Both the position numbers and the translations under genes were made by a program. This document shows positions 37,101 to 46,950 of a DNA stretch of 64,000 nucleotides, one piece after another (within the stretch, counting starts at the first letter, position 1; every line of letters begins with the position of its first letter). The notes below the pieces were generated by a model. The model saw only the letters and a program-made list of their open reading frames with translations. It had not been told where the DNA came from and did not search any database. Origin of the DNA: Pempheris klunzingeri (taxonomy: Eukaryota; Chordata; Actinopteri; Acropomatiformes; Pempheridae); assembly GCF_042242105.1 (NCBI RefSeq), contig NC_092035.1, positions 8,287,477 to 8,351,476 on the forward strand. The letters run 5' to 3'.

Positions 37101-40018
37101 CCTCACAGCAAGAAGGTTTCAGGTTCAGTTCCTGGTTTTGAACCTGGAATCTTTCTGTTTGCATGTTCTCCCCATGCTAGTGTGGGTTCTCTTCGGCATC
37201 TTGAAGGATTTAAAGGTTAAAATAACCGTAATTCTGGTTGGTGTAGTTTGTCTGCTTGGACAGGCATGGAGCCTATTAGGCACATCATTAAAATTAAAAT
37301 AACACTTTTGCTGTTGGGTTTAGGACAATTGTGCAAATTACTCATTTTAGGCCTCTTAATGTGTGTGCCAAGTTTGGTGAGGTTTGAATCATACCGAGCC
37401 ATTTTACAGCAACCTCCAGTTTCATGGAAGGAATCCCAGCTGACTTCAGGCGAGAGGCAGAGTCACCCTGAACTGGTCACCAGCCAATCACAGGGCCACA
37501 TACAGAGACAGACAAATGGGCAATTTAGAGTCACCAATTAACCCAGCTTGCATGTCTTTCGGATTGTGGGAGGAAGCTGGAGAGAACCTACGCAAGCATG
37601 GGGAGAACATGCAAAACCAGGTGCAAAACAGGATTTGAGCCTGGAACCTTCTTGCTGTGAGGCAACTGTGCTAACCACTGTACCACCATGCTGCCACCAA
37701 GAGAAAACAGTGAAAAAGAGAAAACGAGTGGAGGAACATTGATAAATAGTTACTCCTACAGGACACAAGGGGTGCTGTCTACTCAAAAATGCAAAACACC
37801 TGAACCCAAACTTCTACCTGCTTTGGGAGGGGGAGGGGCTCACTTTCATGTCAGAGTCTCCAAAACACCAGAAAAGTCTCCAGTAACACCAACTGATTTA
37901 TTGATTACATGTAAGGCACAGACAGGTTATATTCTCTGCTCTTGAATGACCTGCCTCAGGACGTCTGCTTCACCTTTCTATCTCTCTTTTATGTCCATCC
38001 ATCATCCATCTATTATCTATATAGAAACAACAAATAAAACCCAGCAAGTTTTACATAAATGTTTGGGGGAGTAATCACAATCACATAAGCAAGAGCAGGG
38101 CAGCATGGTGGAGCAGTGGTTAGCACTGTTACCTCACAGCAAGAAGGTCCAAGGTTTGAATCCCAGTTCATGTGTCTTTTTTTTTTAATATGACAAAGTT
38201 TGGTGTAGAAATCAGCCTTACAATCCAGGCAGCATGCCTGTGTATGGTCTCCAATAAACCGCTTCAACCAGCCTTTGAATTCAGGGTTTGATTCCCACTC
38301 CTTTTGCTTTGGGCAGCATGGTGGTGCTGTGGTTAGTGTGGTTGCCTCTCAGCAAGAAGGTTTCAGGTTCAGTTCCTGGTTTTGAACCTGGAATCTTTCT
38401 GTTTGCATGTTCTCCCCATGCTAGTGTGGGTTCTCTCCGGCATCTTGAAGGATTTAAAGGTTAAAATAACCGTAATTCTAGTCGGTGTAGTTTGTCTGCT
38501 TGGACAGGCATGGAGCCTATTAGGCACATCATTAAAATTAAAATAACACATACAGAGACAGACAAATGAGCAATTTAGAGTCACCAATTAACCCAGCTTG
38601 CATGTCTTTTGGATTGTGGGAGGAAGCCGGAGAGAACCTACGCTAGCATGGGGAGAACATGCAAAACCAGGTGCAAAACAGGATTTGAACCTGGAACCTT
38701 CTTGCTGTGAGACAACCGTGCTAACCACTGTACCACCATGCTGCCACTAAGAGAAAACAGTGAAAAAGAGAAAACAAGTGGAGGAACATTGATAAATAGT
38801 TACTCCTACAGGACACAAGGGGTGCTGTCTACTCAAAAATGCAAAACACCTGAACCCAAACTTCTACCTGCTCTGGGAGGGGGAGGGGCTCACTTTCACG
38901 TCAGAGTCTCCAAAACACCAGAAAAGTCTCTAATAACACCAACTGATTTATTGATTACATGTAAGGCACAGACAGGTTATATTCTCTGCTCTTGAATGAC
39001 CTGCCTCAGGACGTCTGCTTCACCTCTCTATCTCTCTTTTATGTCCATCCATCATCCATCTATTATCTATATAGAAACAACAAATAAAACCCAGCAAGTT
39101 TTACATAAATGTTTGGCGGAGTAATCACAATCACATGAAAGAGAGTAGGGCAGCATGGTGGAGCAGTGGTTAGCACTGTTACCTCACAGCAAGAAGGTCC
39201 AAGGTTTGAATCCCAGTTCATGTGTGTTTTTTTTTATATCACAAAGTTTGGTGTACAAATCAGCCTTACAATCCAGGCAGCATGCCCGTGTATGGTCTCC
39301 AATAAACCGCTTCAACCAGCCTTTGAATTCAGGGTTTGATTCCCACTCCTTTTGCTTTGGGCAGCATGGTGGTGCTGTGGTTAGTGTGGTTGCCTCACAG
39401 CAAGAAGGTTTCAGGTTCAGTTCCTGGTTTTGAACCTGGAATCTTTCTGTTTGCATGTTCTCCCCATGCTAGTGTGGGTTCTCTTCGGCATCTTGAAGGA
39501 TTTAAAGGTTAAAATAACCGTAATTCTGGTTGGTGTAGTTTGTCTGCTTGGACAGGCATGGAGCCTATTAGGCACATCATTAAAATTAAAATAACACTTT
39601 TGCTGTTGGGTTTAGGACAATTGTGCAAATTACTCATTTTAGGCCTCTTAATGTGTGTGCCAAGTTTGGTGAGGTTTGAATCATACCGAGCCATTTTACA
39701 GCAACCTCCAGTTTCATGGAAGGAATCCCAGCTGACTTCAGGCGAGAGGCAGAGTCACCCTGAACTGGTCACCAGCCAATCACAGGGCCACATACAGAGA
39801 CAGACAAATGGGCAATTTAGAGTCACCAATTAACCCAGCTTGCATGTCTTTCGGATTGTGGGAGGAAGCTGGAGAGAACCTACGCAAGCATGGGGAGAAC
39901 ATGCAAAACCAGGTGCAAAACAGGATTTGAGCCTGGAACCTTCTTGCTGTGAGGCAACTGTGCTAACCACTGCACCACCATGAGAAAACAATGAAAAAGA
40001 GAAAACGAGTGGAGGAAC
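34186..40018. repeat. two-unit (L2-S2) blocks, repeated
   Basis: After the second four-unit block the order becomes L2-S2-L2-S2-L2, with spacings 1251, 1049, 1252, 1050 and 1231, giving a period of about 2300 bp. The last long unit has lost about a dozen bases at its junction (the inverted head is cut at 39981: accaccatgagaaaac). Poly-T length after the segment B head differs between copies. Confidence 0.9.
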
Positions 40019-40980
40019 ATTGATAAATAGTTACTCCTACAGGACACAAGGGGTGCTGTCTACTCAAAAATGCAAAACACCTGAACCCAAACTTCTACCT
40101 GCTTTGGGAGGGGGAGGGGCTCACTTTCATGTCAGAGTCTCCAAAACACCAGAAAAGTCTCCAGTAACACCAACTGATTTATTGATTACATGTAAGGCAC
40201 AGACAGGTTATATTCTCTGCTCTTGAATGACCTGCCTCAGGACGTCTGCTTCACCTTTCTATCTCTCTTTTATGTCCATCCATCATCCATCTATTATCTA
40301 TATAGAAACAACAAATAAAACCCAGCAAGTTTTACATAAATGTTTGGGGGAGTAATCACAATCACATAAGCAAGAGCAGAGCAGCATGGTGGAGCAGTGG
40401 TTAGCACTGTTACCTCACAGCAAGAAGGTCCAAGGTTTGAATCCCAGTTCATGTGTCTTTTTTTTTTAATATGACAAAGTTTGGTGTAGAAATCAGCCTT
40501 ACAATCCAGGCAGCATGCCCGTGTATGGTCTCCAATAAACCGCTTCAACCAGCCTTTGAATTCAGGGTTTGATTCCCACTCCTTTTGCTTTGGGCAGCAT
40601 GGTGGTGCTGTGGTTAGTGTGGTTGCCTCTCAGCAAGAAGGTTTCAGGTTCAGTTCCTGGTTTTGAACCTGGAATCTTTCTGTTTGCATGTTCTCCCCAT
40701 GCTAGTGTGGGTTCTCTCCGGCATCTTGAAGGATTTAAAGGTTAAAATAACCGTAATTCTAGTCGGTGTAGTTTGTCTGCTTGGACAGGCATGGAGCCTA
40801 TTAGGCACATCATTAAAATAACACATACAGAGACAGACAAATGAGCAATTTAGAGTCACCAATTAACCCAGCTTGCATGTCTTTTGGATTGTGGGAGGAA
40901 GCCGGAGAGAACCTACGCTAGCATGGGGAGAACATGCAAAACAGGATTTGAACCTGGAACCTTCTTGCTGTGAGACAACT

Positions 40981-42640
40981 GGATACTTTTAGGTTCTTCC
41001 TTTACAAACAAGCACCAAGAGAGAATTATCTACTGCAAGAATTCACAAATCTTCAATGTTTGTGCTCCAACATTTAGTGGCATTAACATGATAACACTGT
41101 TGGTTTGCTGTGAGAAAATAAAAGCACACATTCATCTGATCTAGGTAAATTTACCACAAGCTGTTCCTGACTCAGGACACGCCACCTGCAACAGAAGAGA
41201 TTTACAATAAAACTACAGCTCTTTCCAAGTAAAAAAGTAAATAAATGACATTGCAGATGAAGTTCACCTGCAAACATCAGACTAAATGTAACAAAGTTTG
41301 ATTCCTCACTTCAAAGCTGCTGGTTAAACTTCCTGTGGTTCACCACCTGATCTCAGCCACAATAAACCACTGATTTATTAATGCTTCCTTGAGCTTTTGG
41401 TCTTAAAGCTAATTTAAGAGCAGGAACCAAACAAACTTTGTCCCTTAACTGCAACATGCTCCCACTGTGATGCGTTCATGGCACCAAGTGATGATTTTTG
41501 CAGCAGAGTGGACACACCTGAGCTCCAGGTGACACTGCTGCCTGAAGAACATCCTCTTACAAACAGGCTACATGCTAACACTAGACAGCATGTTAGCCAC
41601 TGATTAGCCACAAGGTGAAACTGATCAGTGATTATTGACCCTGCAGTCCGGTCATTAGCAGCAAACTCACTGCAGACACTCTTACTAGTTAAAACAGTAC
41701 TTTAACTAACGTTACACTGAGTCTGAGCTTTAACTCTCCTGCTGCTGCAGAGTGTCTGTGTTCACTGGTCTTCTTTCTCCCTCTGAAGCAGCTGCAGCTG
41801 ATTAACAGGACACAGCTGCGGGAGCCATGAGGAACTTCTGGAGGTTCTAGGACAAACACAGAGAACATCAGAACCATAAGCCACAATGAAACCACCAACA
41901 TACCCAAAAATCACAGAGAAACTGTTGTGCCCTTATTAGCATATATATATTAGCATATATCCTCCTCAAGCAGCAGTAAAATGTAGCAGTAACATGTTAG
42001 CTAGCATTAGCTAATTAGCTAACAACTGATTTGTTTGTGTGGCCATGCAGCCTCAGACTGACCTCATTAACCAAAGCCAACTCCACATCTCCATGATGTT
42101 TCCTCCTCTGGTCCGCCAAAGACTTTATGAAGCAGAAGCAGATGCACAGTGTCCGATTCTTTGCAGCTGAAAGAGAAAAGCCGACTGGCGTCGGGGAGAG
42201 CCGCATCTTCTGTCTTTATTGTGATTGGCCCACCATGCGGCCAATCACATGCGAGAACAAAGTGGATCATACCATTATGTGAAAGTAGTAGGGGAGACGC
42301 TCTGAAGACAGCTCGTGAGGTGGTACGGTCCAGGTACAGAGCCACATAGAGACGGGGAGCCGGATGTAAATTCAAGCTTGTCTGGAAAGAGTGAACACTT
42401 GACTTTTCATCATTAATGCCTTTTCTACCAGCTGACCAAGTTTTAAGTGGATCGCTTCAACCCCCTCAGACTAATTCGTTCATTTATGACCCCTGTAAAT
42501 CGCCAAAAATGTACGGAAAATCCAATATGGCCAACTTCCTGTTGGGTTTAGGTCATCGCTCCAAGAGCCTTTTTTGTACATCTTGAAGAGATACATGACC
42601 TCACCAAATTTTTCCCTTACATTTCAATAGGGTCCTCCCA
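40981..42640. repeat. repeat-derived flank right of the array
   Basis: No gene was recognised. Repeated gctagc/ttagc words (41990-42030), paired ttgtgattggccca and ggccaatcacatgcg (42219-42250), and 42525-42620 (cttcctgttgggtttaggtc, caagagccttttttgtacat) point to transposon-derived DNA. The last block is similar to segment D of the array and to the outer end of the repeat at 23770. Families were not identified. Confidence 0.45.
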
Positions 42641-42641
42641 C

Positions 42642-42689
<48 letters not shown>
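42642..42689. repeat. compound GT/TA/CA microsatellite
   Basis: GT units pass into about fourteen TA units and then CA units, making a self-complementary tract. It abuts the left end of the Tc1/mariner-like element. Confidence 0.9.
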
Positions 42690-42692
<3 letters not shown>

Positions 42693-43390
42693 TACTCACT
42701 AAAAGTTAGGGATATTCAGCTTTCAGGTGAAATTTCAGGATGAACCTAAAATGCATTCTAACCTTTCCAGGTGAACTTAATGTGACCTTCTCTAAACTTC
42801 TGAATGCACATGTCCAACTGTTCAGTGTCTCAGTACTTTTTGCACCAGTTGCTGTTCTCTAACAAGAAGCTTAACAGCAACATTCACAACAGGTTTGATC
42901 CATGAATCCACCAATACATTTCCTGCTTCAGTTAGAATTGGTATTTAAACAGTCCTCCTCATCCTGCTGTTCACATTCTGACATCATGAGACCAAGACGA
43001 CACCTAACAGTTGATCAGCAGCACCTCAACACTGGAGGCTTCAAACAGGAAGTCCTCAGACGGAGGTGTTCACTGAGCTTAGAGGGTCACAGAGTGTCAT
43101 CAGGAGGTTGGAACAGTGATACAGAGACTGGAAGAGTCACAGAAAGGAGAGGAGTGGACGTCCTTTGGCCACATCCCAATTTATTGAGACATTTAAATTT
43201 TTTGTTGTGGTATACCTACCACTGTTGTTAGATTTTCTTTCATCAAATTGTTTAAGATGAATAAAATTACCAGTGCATGCTTCTACTTAAATGCCCTACT
43301 TTCATGATATAATATCACTGTAGCATTCACTTTTTACATTTTCCATATATTTCACCTGAAAGTCGAATATCCCTAACTTTTTGAGTAGTG
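42690..43390. mobile_element. non-autonomous Tc1/mariner-like element (about 701 bp)
   Basis: Terminal inverted repeats of about 45 bp are visible: the left end starts cactactcactaaaagttag and the right end, read in reverse, starts cactactcaaaaagttaggg. Both continue through gatattc and ctttcaggtgaaat with small indels. The right end is followed by TATA. An internal open frame (42902-43231) includes MRPRRHLTVDQQHLNTGG and HRVSSGGWNSDTETGRVTER, which read like a decayed helix-turn-helix part of a transposase. The catalytic domain is absent, so it could only move with help from a full element. Confidence 0.75.
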
Positions 43391-43480
43391 TATATATATC
43401 TATATATATATATATATAGATATATACACACACACATATATAAATACACACAGTATATATATATATATATAGATAGATAG
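43391..43480. repeat. TA-rich microsatellite
   Basis: TA and CA units with single interruptions (ctatata, gatata, agatagatag) follow the right end of the Tc1/mariner-like element. A separate GT run lies at about 43531-43551. Confidence 0.85.
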
Positions 43481-44258
43481 TGAAAACAGGAATTAGTTAT
43501 ACTTTTTGAGATCACTAAATTAATGTAAAAAGTGTGTGTGTGTGTGTGTGTGCATATTTAAGGGTGGGTCGTTTTCCTGTCAGGTTTACATTTCTAAATT
43601 CACAAGCTAGTACAATCAGCAGAATACAATGCAGCCATAAAACATGTTGGGTTATTGGCACAAATGTAGAAAAAGAAACAACAGTTAAAACCAGGACATT
43701 TTAACCAAAAGTGAATAATCACAAAACTCATCTGCTTTCACATAATAAGGTGGAATTTTCCTCCACTGCTGAAGTGGACAGAAACCAGAAATGAAGCCCG
43801 TTCCATTACCAACAGGCCAGAGGTTTAAGTCCCAGCATTCCCATTAAATAACCTAACCAAAATGTAAATTTGACATCTGGACACCATTTAAAGCTGCATG
43901 ACAGATGGACAGTGAGGAAGAGAGTCAGCCTAATAAAACTGAGGGCTCATGAGAAAGAAAAATGACCTTTGGGAGACAAACCAGGGCCATTTACTGCACA
44001 ATACAATCCCATATAGCGGTTTTACAAATGTTCATAAAAATGTTTATTTTTTTTTTACAAATGCTAATGCTGTGAAACTGAAACACCTCTTACATTGCAA
44101 TGTCACGTCATCATCGTAAAGTTGTCCAACAAAAACCAAACCATGACAGAGGACTGTAACCTGGCAACAGTGTGACAGATGGCGGTGATGAGGAGGAGAG
44201 GGATAAAAGGCTGGTCATGTGAACTGGAATGGCATACATACATACAAACATACATCCA

Positions 44259-44294
<36 letters not shown>

Positions 44295-46950
44295 TTTACA
44301 TAAATAGCTACAGTGTAAAAACAGGAGGCACAGTCACATTGGGATCATACAAAGTTCATCTGTCAGTAGGTACAAAATATGAGCAGTGGCAGGTGTTTAA
44401 AAGAAGATATTTGCTGTTATTGCAAACACAGGAAACAGCAAAGTGGGTTTTTGAGTTTTTGTCCAGGTGCTTGAACAGTTAAAAGTTTACAGATAGAGTG
44501 TTTTTGCTGAAATGAAGAGGATCTGTCTTTTTGTATGAAAACATGTTGCTGCTGCCCTCCAGCAGGCAAACTGACAATATTAGGTTTACCAGCCAGGGGG
44601 CAGCAGGGGACAACCCTGCTCATAGCCAGAGTATTATTAGTGTGACATATTTTTCTTGTTCGGTGAGTTCTACATGAGCTCCATGTGATTCTCTTTTATC
44701 ACTTTGGTGAACTGACCAGATCAGATATGACAGGGACAGTCTAATCTGAGCTGAGAGGATCTAAAAGTGTCACCGTGGTGCCGTTAGCTTCATTTAACTG
44801 TATTTTTTTAGGCTTTACAACATAGGCCGATTCATCAGGCAAAAGATAAAATTCCCCTCTGAGTCTTCCACTGAGGTGGCTGACCTCGAGGGATTCACTG
44901 TGAACTTGTTAGTCAGACAACAGAGGTGAGACATGGTGGTGAGGGAAAACCAGATGGTCCAGTTAGGAAGGAGGTTCCGCCCTGCTGCAGCTCTCACTAC
45001 TGATACATTATTTATTATGTATTCTAGTGATGCCAGAAAACCCTGTGATAATCTAAATACTGTAAATTCTCAAATAATGACCTCTATTTAGCTCAGTGGC
45101 AGAAAGAACTGTTTGCCTTGTTGTCTTGACTAGTTCATTGTGTCAATTTCCACAGCACTAACTCTATCGGTGCAGGATATGTCTCATCAGGGGCTCTATT
45201 TTGCCTTTTTCCCTGTGCAATGTTAAGCTGCCACGAATGAAACCCAACATTTCCTGCAGAATTTTCAGATTAAAAGTCACAAGATACAGCCTGGGGTGTC
45301 CTAGCTTTATAGTTAAGGAGTTTCGCACATGACAGCGATGTCCGTGGATAGATTCCTGATGGACCCCCCTCTCTCGCTTTTTCACGTTTCCTGTCTGTCT
45401 ACACTGGTGTCGAAAAACAAAAGTAAATCTTCCAGCCTTCCCTTTTCATATGGAAAAACATCATGTCGTGTTGCATTTTATTGACAGTAGCTTAACATCG
45501 ATCGAGAGTACGACATAGAAGAACGGACTGAAGCTGATCAGAGTATAGAAATTATAGTATAGTATTCTGAGAGGCTCAGAACAGCAACATGACTCTGTTG
45601 TACTGATTAGTGCTGTGGAAACATTATACTAAATTTACAATGAGAGCTGATGTAGTAGATTAGGCCCCCCCCCTCACATGGCCTTTATTAGCGACAGAAT
45701 AGCGGCTGTTACATGAGAATTTGTTGTATTTTGTTTTCTGCTTTGTAACGCACAGAGGGATGACTGCGGTTTGGAGTAATCAGTAGTACTTTTTATTCCT
45801 GACATGGTGGCTTCATCTCTCCACCTCGCTGCCTTCCCTCTCCATCATCAGTCTGTCAGGCAGATTAGGCAGACATGAAAGCCCTGAGAAGGTTACTGAA
45901 CCGGTGAGGCAGGGCAAATGTTTTTGGGCATGTGTCCACCTCTGAGTCTCTTCTGATCCAGTTCATTCTGAGTTCACCACGGTGTTTAACATAGCATGAG
46001 TGTGTTGCTCCCAACTGGAGTGGAAATATTTCTGATTTTGCACCATTGCACCTGCAGAAGAATCGTGCACCAAAACAGCTGAAAGCGCCCCGCTCTGGCT
46101 GTTAGTATTAGTGCTCTGGGGTGCGACTGTACGCCTTAGGCTGGACATGAGGCCAGTGTGACACCTCAGCTGTCAGGAAAAGTGTTTCTCTGGAGCTCTA
46201 CTGATGTCCAGAAGTATTGATTGTGGTGACGGGAGAACAGTCCGGCATCCTTTATGAGCAGGCTGAGATCACATGTTCTGTCCTTTTTAGGCTTTTCTTT
46301 TCTTTCATAAACATACATAAACGTGCATTTAATGCAAAGTCTGATTGAAGTTTAGTTTCATCTTTTTGTCAAATGCATCTATTTGGTTTTCGGGAGAATA
46401 AAACCCATTTAATTCTCCCTCTGTTGATGTCCAGAGGATGCGAATACTTTCCAATGCAAAGGACGAACAACACAGGCTGAATTTTTGTCATGTGTGTCTG
46501 TCAGGCTTCAAATACCAAAATCCAAGTCACACCATGGCAGTCCGTAGTGGTTTGTCTGTCCGTCCCATGGAAATACAGGAGACAAAAACGTCTCTGTGTG
46601 GATGTCAGAAACCTCAAACGTTCCCATCTTGGTTGGCTACAGCATCTCAAATGGAAAGGGAACGAGTGATTGTGTTGACACAAAGTGACACACACACACG
46701 CACACTGTATGTGCACACATGTCCGAGGCGTCCGAGTCAATCTGCCGTGAGCATAATCCTGCCTCAGTTCTTTCTTTTGTTTTCATCAAAATCAAACATA
46801 AAAAGATCAGTATATCCAAACGTGTGTGTAATATATAGATTCATATATAATATATAAAAATTCCAAAAAAGTAAAAACTGCAAACCCAAAATGAAAACAT
46901 TTGAGAGCAACGAAACAGGGTGAGGGATTAAAAAAAACACGTTTGGAGTC
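43481..46950. other. vangl1 3' flank and probable 3' UTR
   Basis: This lies downstream of the minus-strand vangl1 stop. The right part is expected to be vangl1 3' UTR. AATAAA on the minus strand occurs at 45797-45792 and 45481-45476, and either could end the transcript. A CA microsatellite lies at 44259-44291. Short open frames here show no recognisable protein. Confidence 0.45.
44259..44291. repeat. CA microsatellite
   Basis: About sixteen CA units on the plus strand, preceded by catacatacatac-like sequence. Simple repeat. Confidence 0.95.

Larger units (their letters stand above)
24782..40980. repeat. higher-order tandem repeat array (13 complete units plus one partial)
   Basis: A nearly identical 1.05-1.32 kb unit is repeated head to tail. 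Using the string attgataaat as anchor, copies begin at 24816, 25881, 27201, 28453, 29502, 30567, 31887, 33137, 34186, 35437, 36486, 37738, 38788 and 40019. Spacings are 1065, 1320, 1252, 1049, 1065, 1320, 1250, 1049, 1251, 1049, 1252, 1050 and 1231. The order in each unit is: segment A, about 390 bp; segment B, a tRNA-like head plus T-run plus filler; segment C, a second tRNA-like copy; segment D, only in long units; and segment E, an inverted tRNA-like copy. The array ends abruptly at about 40980 with a shortened unit. It sits between the convergent casq2 and vangl1 genes. Units contain open frames of 60-133 codons in all copies, but I see no evidence that they are genes. Confidence 0.97.

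Noticed and set aside
24782-40980. CRISPR array or other prokaryotic repeat system
   Set aside because: The repeat units are over 1 kb, contain eukaryotic tRNA-like elements and lie between intron-containing vertebrate genes.
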